Positions 24,869 to 38,526 of a stretch of 64,000 nucleotides of DNA are shown one piece after another. The DNA is taken from the NCBI GenBank assembly GCA_010093605.1, contig MU004183.1:806001-870000 (forward strand). The letters run 5' to 3'. Both the position numbers and the translations under genes were made by a program. The stretch's first letter is position 1; every line of letters starts with the position of its first letter. The stretch is from Lophium mytilinum. Its lineage: Eukaryota > Ascomycota > Dothideomycetes > Mytilinidiales > Mytilinidiaceae. Under the pieces are notes generated by a model that was not told where the DNA came from, ran no database searches, and saw only the letters and a program-made list of their open reading frames with translations.

Positions 24869-26747
24869 ATGCCGAGAGGTCGCGTCCTCGCCTTAGCCGC
24901 CGCAGCGCTCCTCCTAGAGGCCCTCCCTCTAGCAGTCGCTCACGGCTCCGACCACAATGACGAGAACATGAATATGGCACACCATGAAGCTTCGGCTTCG
25001 GCTAGCGACAAGCCTATGAGCTATTGGAGCTTCGCTGACCATGTTGGCGTCATATACGCACACATTGCGCTGATGAGTCTGGCCTGGATGGTGGTGCTGC
25101 CAATCGGTGAGTGTTGAGAGTTATGCGCCGCAGCGAAACTTAATCTGACGGGGTTCCAGGCGTGATGTTCAGCGTCTCTAGGTCTCGGTTCGCTCTCCCT
25201 GCCCAGTTCGTTTTCCTCGTCGTAAATGCCTTTGGTATGCTCTTCGGTATCATTTATGATCGCAAGACCCCAAGCTTGTACGAGAACAACGCGCATAGCA
25301 AGACTGGATGGATCATAACGTGGGTTGCCTCTGCTTGGGTCTTCATGGCCCTCGTGCAGGCATACACAGGTCGGATCAAGGCACACTCCATGGAGGATCA
25401 GGTCGCGCAGCCTGTGTCCAGTGCTGCATTGGCCCAGTATCATCGCGTGCAAGATGCGCAGCTTAACTTCTCGAGGTGGTCGAATGACTCTGGCCACGGC
25501 ACCGAGCGCAACTCGTCCTCGCTGTGTGGCCATTCCAGGTCGCCAAGTGTGGAATCCGAGAACCAGCAGTACATTGAGCCTCAGAGCCCATACCACCATG
25601 ACGATGATGAACCATTTGTTGATGATGATGCCGAGAAGCGCGGCTTCTTGCGAAATACTTCCGTTGATCGATTCCTTGGCCGCAATATTTCTCGACTCGC
25701 CTCCTTCGGCCGAATCCTGAAGATAGTTCGATTCTTGTATGTCGTGATTGACCGTACCATCTTGATCCAAGGATTCGTTGCCTTCACCAGCGGTACTGTG
25801 GTGTACGGAGGCATTGGTGTAAGTCTTGTCGACTATTGCTCTAGACTATAGTCAGCTAACAACCATCTTAGCGAGGTGGTGCCGTCTTCAACGTCCTTGC
25901 ACACTACGTGAAAGGAGGTATCTTCTTCTGGTACGGACTGCTAACCCTTGGTCGCTGGATGGGCGCATTCGCGGATTTCGGTTGGGCGTGGAACATGAAG
26001 CCACCAAAGGAAGTAGTTGGTCATCGGCGCGCGGCTCTACCTAGCGCCGAATTCATCGAGTCCTTCGTCATCTTCCTATACGGCTGTTCCAACGTCTTCC
26101 TCGAGCACTTAGCAGCCTGGGGGGACGCGTGGACCGCGCAGGATCTCGAGCATGTCTCCATTTCCATCATGTTCTTCGGTGGTGGCTTGCTCGGAATGAT
26201 TGTCGAGTCGCGCAAGATGAGAGATCTCCTCAACTATTCCATCGCATCCGTCCAAGACTCCATGGTCTCCAGCGAATCCTGGCAGCCGCCCAAGTCGTAC
26301 CGCTTTTCGATGAACCCGATGCCCGGCCTCATAATCCTCCTCTTGGGCATAATGATGAGCTCGCACCACCAGGCCTCGATGCTGTCCAGCATGATTCACA
26401 AGCAGTGGGGCAACATGTTCGTCGGCTTCGCCCTGGCGCGCGCGGTTACTTACATCCTCATGTATCTTTGCCCACCCACGTCGTACCTACCCTCGCGCCC
26501 ACCATCCGAGATCATCACTGCCTTCTGCCTGGTCGCCGGTGGCTTAACCTTCATGGTGAGCAATAAGGACACAGTCGCGGCGCTGGAGTCGTATGGCCTG
26601 GACGCCATGTTCACCCTTACCGTCACCATCGGCTTCACAGCTCTGCTGCTGGCGTGGACGACGGTCCTCATCGCCTTGAAGGGCTGGGCCGTGCGTAAGG
26701 AGAGCAAGACTCCCTTCGCCAAACGCAGCGCAGGCGCACTCGCCTAG
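24869..26747 (+). CDS. Ytp1-like multispanning membrane protein
   Basis: Model: join(24869..25106,25160..25818,25872..26747), 590 residues. It starts with a signal peptide (RVLALAAAALLLEALPLAVA) and a His/Asp/Met-rich luminal stretch (HGSDHNDENMNMAHHE), then several hydrophobic helices, a loop of about 130 residues rich in Ser, Asp and His (HHDDDEPFVDDD), and a second set of helices. The segments HVGVIYAHIALMSLAW and GGAVFNVLAHYVKGGIFFWYG match the two halves of the fungal Ytp1 family (DUF2427 plus the Ytp1 C-terminal region). Ytp1 has no firm biochemical function; metal-binding-like His/Met clusters are suggestive only. Both introns are canonical, the second ending CATCTTAG. Convergent with DAM1. 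Confidence 0.82.
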
Positions 26748-27705
26748 ATTGCAGTGCAACAAAAATAATGTCCGTTGGCCTGGAGCCTTGATGGCTCCAT
26801 GGGAAGACGAGAGAGAAAGAGGTGGTAGACAGACTGATCGCACAAAATGATGAACGAGAATGATGGAAATGCTTATACCCAAACGACGGCACGGGGCGGG
26901 ACGACTCATTAGTGGTGTTTTTTTGCTCTTCTTTCGTTTTTCAGCACGCGCATCATGATACCACTTGCAGCGAGCGACAGAGTGTACGCTCTTTAGCTCC
27001 GATAAGATACCCCTGCATCTTTGATTCTTCTGGTTCGGGTGGTAATGAGGATGGTAATGGGATTGGAGTAAGTGATGATAGGTTGTGCGTTACCTATGAT
27101 GGAAGTGGGAGTGGGGCAGGAGTAGAAGCAGATATAGAAAAGCTGCGATATTTTAACGTAACGCGATCATTGCGTGTGTGTGTGATACGATGTGTTATTT
27201 CGCATATATATTGACCTGTGATTCCGATGGAAAGGAAATGGTTGGGAGGTGAGTTGGCCGCCGATGTGCTTATGCTACTCATGCTACTCGTCTGGCCGGA
27301 AGTTACTCCGCCGCCCCAATTGGAGGAAGTGCTGTTCAGCTGTTCCCAGGTTCCCTGATACGTAATACCCTTGCCACACCTTTGAAAAGATGGCATGATC
27401 CTGCTGCCTTTCTAGTATGCCTTCAGGCCAGAGAATGCTAGTGATCCTAGATCTGGTTCTAGCAACGCTAGCGGCACATCTGCAACCACTTCTACGGTAC
27501 CGAATGTACAACTAAACTTTAGGGACAGCACATCTGAGACATTCTATGAAGCACGTAGACGCATACGTCTAGGTAAGGAATGCCTCCTTGCTCTGCTGCA
27601 AAGGGTGCATTAGTGTGAGATTGAATACTAAGCAGGGGTGAGCTTCTTACTGGGACTGAAATCATTCTGATAGTGGAGTCAATTCGTTTACTCAACTAGC
27701 TTTCT
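26748..27705. other. Convergent 3' flanks of YTP1-like gene and DAM1
   Basis: No gene is recognised. AT-rich and G/T-rich runs (TGTGTGTGTG near 27175) are the only low-complexity features. Confidence 0.45.
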
Positions 27706-28612
27706 TCACGCCGCATCTCTACGAGCTTGCAGTCGGCCTCTCGTACTAGCACGAGCGAGGCCACTTGCACGTGTGCCACGGACAGGGATACCACCCCCAC
27801 GGCGGGAGGTGCGTGGTGCAGGCGCTGGAGTGGTGAATTTGCTAGCGGTCTTTGAAGAGGGTGGATTGTCAACGAAGGAGGTATCGTTTGTGCTACAAAT
27901 ACATTAGTCTTAACTTGGTGGTGGGTTATCCAGAACCAGTGATTGGATCTTGGTGATCGACCCAATGGCAGTAATTATATTTTTGAGAAGAAAAGTTGAG
28001 TTCAGTAGGGAGACTTACAGGAAGGTGGCTTCTGGATCGTGTTCACGCGGTGGGGGGCCTGACATGGTGAAGGACGCGTTTAAGGCAGCTTGTTTCTGTG
28101 CTTGCTTGAAAGACTCAGGGACGGGTGCCTGTGCGAACTGTTAGTTGTACTCTCTCGACTGATAATACTGACTTTGGTTGTCCATCCGCTGTCTGAAAAC
28201 TCCCGACTGGAGGAGCTTAAACGGTGCCAATTTGACTGTCAAATCCCCCGGTTGTTTGCTTGCGTTATGTTTATCTTACCTCCGGAAAGTCCACACAGAA
28301 AGCATTCATGTTCATTCCGTAGAGGAATCCCGCAAAGCTTTCGCTGAACCGCGCCAAGCTCTCGTGCATGAGCTGGAGATGCATGAAGTTGTTTTCTAGA
28401 TCGGCCATTGAATCTGATAGGTCTGCGAAGGCGGGCTCGAGTGCGTCTAGAGGCGTGGCAGTGTTGTATGGTCCCGTAGCGCGTTGAGTCGACTCTCGGA
28501 GGGAGGACCGTGAGGAGGGTCGGAGAGGCGTCTGGGAACGAGAAGGGGGTCTGGAACGCGAGCCAGAGCGGCGGCCTGACGAAGGCTCATTCTGAGGCGT
28601 TGTGGAGGTCAT
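27706..28612 (-). CDS. dam1: DASH complex subunit Dam1
   Basis: Model: complement(join(27706..27892,28019..28128,28280..28612)), 209 residues. Dam1 is part of the DASH ring that couples kinetochores to microtubule plus ends. Residues 58-111 (ALEPAFADLSDSMADLENNF and the following MHLQLMHESLARFSESFAGF) match the conserved Dam1 core. The N-terminus is Ser/Arg-rich (SRSRPPSRSQTPLRPSSRSS), a likely target of mitotic kinases such as Aurora/Ipl1, as known for yeast Dam1. The tail is basic (RRGGGIPVRGTRASGLARAS), fitting microtubule contact. The two introns are 151 and 126 bases, longer than most here, but all joins are in frame. It is divergent from the CRAL-TRIO gene. Confidence 0.88.
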
Positions 28613-29271
28613 GGCGCGAATGAGGCTTTCTTGGTGCCTATAACAAAACTGATGGGCGTATGCTATCTTGAGCCGTGCGTGAGGTTGGGTAGGTACTCAA
28701 TCGTGTCGCGACGAGAGTCAATTGCTAGTTTTCGAATAGTTTCGATGGGCGTATCGCGTCGTCGAAGTGTTGTTGCAATCGGGGGTAGGAGGTATGTGGG
28801 GGCTGTAAAGCAGATGGTAGCGTGGTGTTTTGGGGACGCGCTTCGGGAGACAAACCGAAGCCTTACGCAGCCCTATGCAGACTAGCGAGGCGATTTATGC
28901 CCAATAATGACGATGCCGTCCGATTATTCACCGGAAGTCGGCTGTCGGTCGGGCTGGGGCGCAGAGAGATCCCCCACTACGTCTGCTGCAAGATCGCATC
29001 CATCCGCCTGGAAGAGAATCGCCGCCCGGAGATTTGTACAGTACCTGCCCACCGTGCCATCATCTCCTTCTGTCCTTCTGTTCATACCCAGGTACATACA
29101 AAGGTAGTTCTGCGGCGACAATACCAAGCCCTCAGCCTCTCCGACCCTCCCGGCGCAGTCAGCCCTGCTGTTACCCCGATTTCTACGCCATGGTATAACA
29201 GCCCGTCCTCCTCTCTCCTACTCCTACTCCTACGCTCCTACGCTCCTACGGCCCTACCATACCTCCCCTAC
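28613..29271. promoter_or_regulatory. Shared divergent promoter, DAM1 and CRAL-TRIO gene
   Basis: About 0.66 kb separates the two start codons if the upstream ATG of the CRAL-TRIO gene is used. The plus frame of that gene stays open through most of this stretch (from 28822), so its real start could lie further left. A CTCCTACTC/CTACGCTCCTACG repeat at 29205-29250 is pyrimidine-rich and could be its leader. Confidence 0.35.
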
Positions 29272-31232
<1,961 letters not shown>

Positions 31233-32807
31233 AGTCGCTACTGTCTGTGTATCTGTGAGTATAGCTATCGTGAAGAGGTGGATGCGGATTCGACAGTTTT
31301 GTGTTTTGGCTAGCGCGGCCTAGATTTCTGATAAGGACGATCTAAATATCGGGCGCGGTGCAGATATGTCCAGCGAGGGAGCATGTGTTTGCACGTCGCT
31401 GCCAAATAGCTGCCGGTTAAGGAGCTATTTTTACCTAATGAACGGCATCCAGGACAGAATTTCAGACCCTTTTCCACTCCGAATCAAATGGTGCTTGTCA
31501 TCGTCTCCAATGGATTAACGTATATCCTGCCGAAACAGCAATCTGCGAGGGAGAATCTTCGTCAGATCTCTATACCTTGACAAGCTAGACAGTGTCCTCG
31601 TGTAGCAATGCCGTCTCAACTGGGAAGAATGTACATTTCGTCGACGCAGGCACAACAAACCGAGACGCTGGTGAGCTAGCAACCCCTTGGTGCTTCACAA
31701 GAATGGCGTATAGTCTTCAACAAAACGGGGTGGATCAAACAAGATATCACGGACAGTTTAGTTGCATCTCCAGTGCTTCCGGTGAGGCTCTACCGGGGTT
31801 CATATTTCCTGCATTCGTGATCTTTTGTCTAATACGCGATCTTGTTCTTCTAGAGGTTTCTTGGGAATGAATTGACGTAGCTCATATCAAATGCTCTTGT
31901 AGACGGCAATATGCTGGGCTTGAGCTGGTACGTCACGTGACCATAATGTTCTTTCGGTCTGATGTCCCTTTGTCAGCGGAAATCTACTACCATGCTGAAG
32001 CCCCTTCTTGCAATCCCAACATACAGCTCTTCATTGTAATATCCTTTGCACGAAACGTTGGGTCCTGAGAATCTCCTCAACACGTTGTGCTAATTGGGTA
32101 ATCATGGCCCCCAACTCGAAGGCTGTAGCCGCCAGGCAAGAACCTCGCACAACACCACATTATGCTTTTTACCCCTGTAAATACTTCGCTTCACCACTCC
32201 ATATTAAGGTCTGTCCTAGTTCAGCCCCCATGAGCTCTCGGCCTATGTCATGAATGTTTCAACCCCAGGAAACGAATCCCGCTTCTACTAATAGCACCGC
32301 TCTCAGCCCCGCCGGCTGAGTTGGATACATGGGACCATGTTGGTGGAAGACGGAGGCTCCAACATGCTCGCTAACATTCCCACATAGAGAATAGTCAAGG
32401 CAGCTGCTCTACAGTACACGACTATTCGTCGATCGAGTCCAAACGCTGACCTCGCAGGTCCTACTGCTCCCTGCTCCCTGTCTGTGTCGTTCTACCCGCC
32501 CTGGCGGGTACGAGATTTTCCGACCGTCCAACTTCAGAAATAGGTTTGTTTCATGGCTTCAATCCTTCGCAATCACAGCCATGTCAATTGTCTCCTATGG
32601 CTAGGCAAAGCTCAGGTCGCACCACACAGCGACCTGCTCGCTTTGCACAGCCCATACTGTAGTACCGGAAGTGCACTCAGTCAAAGCTTCTTTAACTATA
32701 AAGATTGTCCAGTTCGGAAAATGCACTGATATAAGACAGCTGCAGCCAAGCTTCATCAAAGGTCATCCAACCTTTTCCAACCTTCAAGGTGCTGCCATGT
32801 TATCAAT
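31233..32807. other. Intergenic, 1.6 kb, no gene recognised
   Basis: No supported gene is visible. An ACTATAAAG box at about 32695 lies 110 bases before the protease ATG and may be its TATA element. A doubled CTGCTCCCTGCTCCCTGTCTG tract sits near 32464-32485. Confidence 0.4.
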
Positions 32808-34779
32808 ATGGCTTTCAACCTCCGTTACTTGGCAGGTGCCGTCGTCACTCTTTTCATGGCCGCTCCTATTTGCGCTTATCCAACATTCATACTTGATGAA
32901 TCCCCAGAACCATTACCGGTCAATCTTACGGCGAGACAAGACGTTGAACCCAGCGCAATTCACTATACCGGATGGCAAGGGTGTGACGGTGGTCAACAAG
33001 ACGCTATTCGAGGGGCGTGGAAGGAGCTGTTGATGCTCGGCAAAGCCAATAATCATGACATAGACTGGACGTCCGAGGTAAATATAATTGCACTTACAGT
33101 CCTAGGCCACAAGTCTAGGCACGGGCTCGCTCCAGTTTGTCCACCCAACACTACTGTTTGGGGTAGCCTAGCTGCTGAGCAGGCAATTAGTCAAGAAGCA
33201 GTCCAGTCTACACTGCTTGAAGCTTGATATCGCCCTTGCGTCTTCAAAACCCCGTGGGGGTACCCCGAGCAGTGGCGTACCAGTGTGCCCAGACTTGTGG
33301 CCTGTCACTGTACGGTGTAATCCAAATCCGCTAACTAAGTGACACTATAGGCTGCGCGTGATCTTCTTGGGTCCGAACATAACAATGAGGAGTTCCAAAC
33401 TGAGATTCAAAGTACGTCGCCTAACTATTCTTATCCTCCGAGATTTGTGCCCTGCCACTGGAATACTCTAGCTAACAATACCAATCAGACATTTTGAAGA
33501 ACATCGTGACCTGGACAGACGACGGAACATTCCTATCGTGGCAGCTTGAAGTTCGCTGTGATGACTATCTGCGGCGCTCTGAACTAAGCTGCCCATATAT
33601 TGTAAAGCCGGAAGACGAAACAAAATGTACGTGTAGGCTGACGAGAGCTAAAGGTCCAGACAAACTACATAAATCTCGAGTACTAACACTATAACAGGTC
33701 ACAGCAGATGCTGGCAGGCAATAACGTTCAGAAACGCCAATGGCCAGACAGAAGTCGCTAGATGGATTCCCCGTGCGGCAGCATACACCACGAATCACAA
33801 CGCCATTGAAGTCGCTACGATCAATTGGTGTCCGAGTTTCTTCAACTTGCCCACTTGTGTGGATCAAGCGGCGAAAACAATCGCTGCATATCCCGCAGGA
33901 TCCCAGGATAGGTTGGATCTGAATAACTACCAATGCCGCGGATATGTGGCACTACACGAGCTATTCCACATCGATAGCATGTCACATCGCGTTGCGTACG
34001 CGGTCAACCATGTATATGATCGTAATATCAGAATCAAGAATCCCGTCACGGATCAATTGATTACTGTTCAGGCATATGGCCCTCAATACACAAGAACATT
34101 AGCTCGATGGACTATCAGGACGGGATGGTGGGTGGTTACCAACGGTACGTCACTGGATTCAGCCAAATATGCACTTTCATATACTGACTGAGCAACAGCC
34201 GATAACCTTGCTCAGTACTGCTTAGCAGTATGGGCCACGTCAGGAGCTGGAGACTACCCTCGCTACCCACAAGTGAAAGACATAGATAGACCGGTCACAA
34301 GCCCAAGCTCGTTCGGCGTGGATAACGACAACGGCATTATCAGCTTGATTAACGACCCTACTGGCGCAACGTTAGGGCCCCTTCTCAACGTCGCTCCAGA
34401 GGACGCGTACGATGCTTTTGCCGCCGGAGAACTCAGCTGCAGCGACGCGGGCTGGGACAACAGCACCACCGCACCTTGGGTCGACCCTTGCAATGGCGAC
34501 CCCGATAACACGGATATCGACCTCGACTCTACCCCAATCAACAGCAGCCCGACCACAACGCCGGTCCCGGTGTCGACGCCAACGTCGACTTCCGCCCCAC
34601 AGCCGACTGACTTCAACTGCAACTGTGGCGAGAGTGGGTGCTCGGCGGATAGCATGCCGTGCTGTGCGAACGGCAGCTGTGCGTGCCATTGCGGAGAGAG
34701 CGGGTGTGATGCCGGGGATCCAACGTGCTGTGCTAATGGGTCGTGTGCGCCGTTGCCTGCGAGGATGAGGTTTATGTGA
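32808..34779 (+). CDS. Secreted zinc metalloprotease-like protein with Cys-rich tail
   Basis: Model: join(32808..33077,33351..33411,33489..33626,33698..34144,34199..34779), 498 residues, every join in frame. A signal peptide (LAGAVVTLFMAAPICA) precedes a propeptide-like segment. The zinc site is HELFH at 243-247 (VALHELFHIDSMSH), with VYDR some 20 residues later as a candidate third ligand, which suggests an aspzincin-like (M35-type) fold, though the classic GTxxDxxYG motif is not obvious. The C-terminus has a Ser/Thr/Pro linker and then two copies of CGESGC..CCANGSC. Intron 1 is 273 bases because it holds a small transposon (33095-33312); without it the intron would be about 57 bases. The metalloprotease class is likely; the exact family is not settled. 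Confidence 0.75.
33095..33312. mobile_element. MITE, TA-flanked, inside the protease intron
   Basis: The two ends are inverted copies: the left begins CAGTCCTAGGCCACAAGTCT (33097) and the right, read on the other strand, begins CAGTGACAGGCCACAAGTCT. Both are followed by (A/G)GGCAC. Each end abuts a TA dinucleotide (33095-33096 and 33311-33312), the target-site duplication of Tc1/mariner-type and pogo/Fot1-type elements. The body of about 214 bases has no coding capacity, so it is a non-autonomous miniature element. It lies entirely between the donor at 33078 and the acceptor at 33350, leaving the splice sites and the CTAAC branch region intact. Similar ends occur at 44806-44830 and 47769-47796. 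Confidence 0.8.
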
Positions 34780-34949
34780 AGTTAACTACAAAACAATGGA
34801 TCGGATACTCTCTATATCGTTTGCTGAAGTTTCTATATGTAGATCATCGAGTACAGTACTACAATCAATTTTCATATAATAGCTGGAGTGGAGTTCGATG
34901 CTACTTCTCTGATCACCGCCTCACCACTATCACTCTTCCATACCAACCC

Positions 34950-35878
34950 CTAAAACTGCGTGAACTTAACATGATGCATCTCAATACCCTCCGACCCCGC
35001 CCTCAAAGCCTCCACCGCCTCCTTAAACACCTCCGTCGTGCGGAACGCCATATGCGCGTCCAGACTCTCCCACCCAATCACGCCCACAAACACCTTCGCG
35101 TCCCCTTCCGCCGGCGGAACCTCTTCCACGCTCCATCCTCCTACAAGCGCCAGCGCACCGTCTGCCTTGTCCCCAAATGACTTGAACTTTGCGAAGCTGG
35201 CGTTGGCGTCGTCTTCCGAGATCGAGGCAGGGTAGGTGAGGGTGACCACTTCAGCAATGGGCACGCTGACGGCGGTAGAGAAGGCTTCGCCTTGGAAGCG
35301 GGACAAGATGTTGATTTTTGGGGGGCCGCCGACGATGGTGCCTAGGGTGGTTCTGAAGCCTGGGTAGGCGGCTGAGTTGATGAAGGTTTGGAAGTCGGAG
35401 GCCTGTCTCCAGTCTGTGGGGTGTGTTAGAGGGGGCCATGACGTAGGGAAGTTGGTTGGGTAGAGCGGTCTGGTATTGCTTTGGGGGGAGGGCATTGTCA
35501 TTGCGTCTGGAAGTGATCGGTACTGTGTAGATGAAGGTGTTCTTGAGTGATAGGCCGCATGTGATATTCTAGCAGGCTGGCCAAACCGGTTGAGGCGTTT
35601 TGTCCAGATCTTTTGAATTCACCCCAAGGAGTAAGATCGCAAAGACGTTCACATCGACTACTGTAAAGGCAATTTTGGTAGAAGTAGAAGAACAACTCAC
35701 CAACGCTCAACTCCAAGACCTCTGGGTGCTCGACCTGCGTTCCCCAGAAGACCTTCTGCGCTCCCTCTGCTTCACTCAAGGCCTTGAGCGCAGATTCCAA
35801 TGCCGTTTTGTACTCCCCGGATCCAAGATCAATCCCCGCCTTCAATGGCAGAGTCACTTTTTCGGCTGCTTGCGTCAT
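34950..35878 (-). CDS. Dimeric alpha-beta-barrel (ABM-type) protein
   Basis: Model: complement(join(34950..35413,35701..35878)), 213 residues. The intron (287 bases, GTGAGT..CCACAG) restores LELSVDWRQASDFQTFINSA, the usual DW strand of this fold. Two ABM-like halves are visible: about 37-90 (KVFWGTQVEHPEVLELSVDW) and about 140-213 (KVFVGVIGWESLDAHMAFRT, then EMHHVKFTQF). Many fungi carry such two-domain ABM proteins near degradative or secondary-metabolism genes, but no metabolic cluster is visible here. Function could be oxygenase, isomerase or stress protein. The intron is unusually long for this window; an alternative start at 35501 (MTMPSPQSNTRP) lies inside it and would give a shorter 183-residue form. 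Confidence 0.75.
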
Positions 35879-36706
35879 CTTCTTTGCGTATAGCGGAACT
35901 GAAATAAATCTCGGAGATAGTCGTCGTTGTTTGTGAGCTGTTCAGAGTGATAGCTAAGCGTGCGTGACGAGGAAGTCCGAAGCTTTATACAAAGTCACTG
36001 CAAGGATGAGAATAAGTCAGCTTATTTAGCGGTGTGCTCGCGTTTGTCTTGATGCTGATTCGGGTTGGGTGTGTTTCTCGGAACTCCACCCAAATGCCCT
36101 TCTCGTCTTGGTATCTCCGAGTCTGAGGACGCCTGACGACTTGGCGGGGTATCGGGCGGAAGCGGGGTTCCATCGAGTGTTACAGCTCTCAACGATCACA
36201 CAGCGTCTTGGGGTTCAGCTAGTCAGCGAGGATTGATAAACAGCTCCATTTATATGGCAGCAGGTACTTTTTCGGGGATATCTCTATCAATCTTCTCCGT
36301 CCTGCCGTTCACACCCGAACATTGAGGTTACGTTAAAGAACCGAGTTGACCGACGAAGCCGGTGGATACTCCTGCCACACGCCCTGTTGTTTGATTGTTT
36401 CACACGGCTCTCCTGTCAATTAGATGTTTACGGGTGGACGAGGTTGCTTCGATATATATGTTTACCTTGATTTGAATGAGATGTATGGAAATTAGGCTTA
36501 GATGGTATTGAGAGATGTATAACAAAAGACGATCGCACTACTGGATAAGAACCAATGGGTATGAATCAACCGTATAAAAGAAACATTCACTCGCAGTCCA
36601 ATACTCTCCAACTCACTCACAGGAGTCAAATGGAAAGGTGCCTAATCGCCAAGCATTCCTCTCTGACCTCGCAAAGGCTAGCCAACATATATCCCACAAC
36701 CCCTCT
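35879..36706. other. Intergenic, ABM gene to BTB gene
   Basis: This is the 5' flank of the ABM gene and the 3' flank of the BTB gene. No gene is recognised. The stretch 36320-36560 is AT-rich. Confidence 0.4.
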
Positions 36707-37513
36707 CTACTCCCTCCCCCTCCCCATAACCAAATCCTCACACGCCTCTGTCTCTCGATGCTCATGATACAACCGACACCTCGCCCCTTTCCACGGCCTA
36801 CACGTCCCCGTCTCAAATCCCGCTTTCCCCTCCCCCCTCTGCAAACACCTCAAACAATACACCTTAACACAGCTCACACACGCGCTCGCCCTAGCCCCCG
36901 GCTCCAGCACCCGCGAGCACTCATCGCACGCCTTGGTGACTTGCCACGACACCGGCCGCCACAACTGCAGTGAGTGCCGCAGCAGCGACGCGGCGCACGG
37001 CCGCTTGAGGTACACTGTTAAGTCACGCAAGAAGAGCTGGTGCCAGTCATCCGGGTGCTCAGCAAGGAGCTTGTCCGTCTTCTTGAAGGCGAAGAGGTCG
37101 ATGACCAGGGCACGAAGGGGCGCGTTATCCCTAATTTCCTCGTACAGGATGCGCGTGTCTGACGGCGTGAGGACCGAGTTGGTCTGCTCGGCGAGGTCGG
37201 AGATCTGGTCGATGGTTTGATTGCGCAGGGCCTCGAGAGCGAGGCGGTCCGCGAGAGCGTAGAGGTTGAGAAGCGTGTAATAGGCGGGCTTGCCGTCTTT
37301 GAAGAAGACGAGCGGGTCGAGCTGCGAGGTGTACAGCCACCCGACGCACAGCTCGAAGATGGCTGGGTTCTCGGCGGGCAGCTTGACCGTTTGCGAGATG
37401 CTCTCCGCGAAGGAGCCGTTCAGCGCTGCCGTGAAGAAGGGTGAGTGGTGGGTCAACAGCTCGCGATGCACCAAGAACCGCGTCTCCTTTGGCCCTACGA
37501 AGATTTCTGCCAT
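36707..37513 (-). CDS. BTB/POZ domain protein with Cys-rich tail
   Basis: A single frame of 268 residues. The BTB fold occupies about 1-95: EIFVGPKETRFLVHRELLTH, SPFFTAALNGSF, then ELCVGWLYTSQLD. Such fungal BTB proteins often act as substrate adaptors for Cullin-3 ligases or as protein-interaction modules; no Kelch or MATH domain is present. The tail (about 195-255) has paired cysteines (CDECSRVL, CVSCVKVYCLRCL, C..RCRLYH), which suggests a small zinc-binding module. The coding frame stays open a little upstream of the ATG (TNFKTFTTMAEIF) with a possible acceptor at CATGCAG (about 37540), so a short extra first exon is possible. It ends in a CT-rich region on the plus strand. Confidence 0.78.
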   Translation of the reverse strand: MAEIFVGPKETRFLVHRELLTHHSPFFTAALNGSFAESISQTVKLPAENPAIFELCVGWLYTSQLDPLVFFKDGKPAYYTLLNLYALADRLALEALRNQTIDQISDLAEQTNSVLTPSDTRILYEEIRDNAPLRALVIDLFAFKKTDKLLAEHPDDWHQLFLRDLTVYLKRPCAASLLRHSLQLWRPVSWQVTKACDECSRVLEPGARASACVSCVKVYCLRCLQRGEGKAGFETGTCRPWKGARCRLYHEHRETEACEDLVMGRGRE

Positions 37514-38526
37514 GGTCGTAAAGGTCTTGAAATTTGTCCTGCATGATGTGGTTGGTCAGTCTGGGATCGATGGCATCCCTAGCGTAGGCACTCTTACACG
37601 AGGGAGAATCGCTGCGACGACGTCCCGGCCTGGGAGTACGGCGGCGGGAGAGGTATGGAGCCTAATGTCATTTCGAAACGACTTGTAGATCTCAGCTTGA
37701 TGTAGGTAGCCTTGTACCACCTGGGTATGCAAGGTACGCGTGTGTCTCGTGGTCAAAAAGATGATGGGCTTCTTCGGCCAATCTCAGCAAATGAGGGTAG
37801 CAATAACGAGTAAGCTGAGAGCAGTAGACAGAAGAGTCTCAAAGTCGAGGTTATTCAAATGTGAAAGTGAACGCTCGAGACTCGTGAGAATCGGAAAGTG
37901 AAGGTCGTCACAAAGACGGCTGCACCCGGATAATTTGGGCAGCGTGAATGCGACAACGGAGTGAAGGACTCTTGACAGCAAGCCAATAGCAAATCTTTTT
38001 ACCTCTTTAGAGACCTACCTGGATGTGGCGGTTGGGTGGAGATTTCTTTGTTCAAGCTGTTGGCAGTCTGCAAACACAGCGGTCCGAAAGCGGCACGCTA
38101 AACACATTCCTGAAACGAAAACCTTTGGAACGTCTTTGAATAGCATCGATAGGCTAATCCACGCATTAATTGCTACGAGACATTTGAAACTCCGGTTTGC
38201 AAAGACTCGTTTGCTAACCTCCGATAAAGAAATTTCAGAGATGCCTGAGAATTCAAGATTCCCAAAACTGTGGCTGTATCGTGCATAGCTCCCACCTGAG
38301 TTTCCAGTTCCCGAATAAAGTAGAATACAACATAGAAGTATAAGAGACCTTAGACCCCCTGACCCATGCTTTTGAATCGCAACCGTCGAAAATACTCTTG
38401 ACCTTGCAATGTCCGATATGAGCAAGTGCTAGTCCACGAAAGATGGGAGCTTGATCTCGTCTCATCTGCTGTCAGCAAATGCTATCTCAAATTCTGTGTT
38501 TCTCACTCTCTGTTGTCAAGTTAGCA
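37514..38526. other. Intergenic, 1.0 kb, no gene recognised
   Basis: A 136-residue minus frame at 38015-38425 has no motif and is not called. The right part is the 3' flank of the KH-protein gene. Confidence 0.4.
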
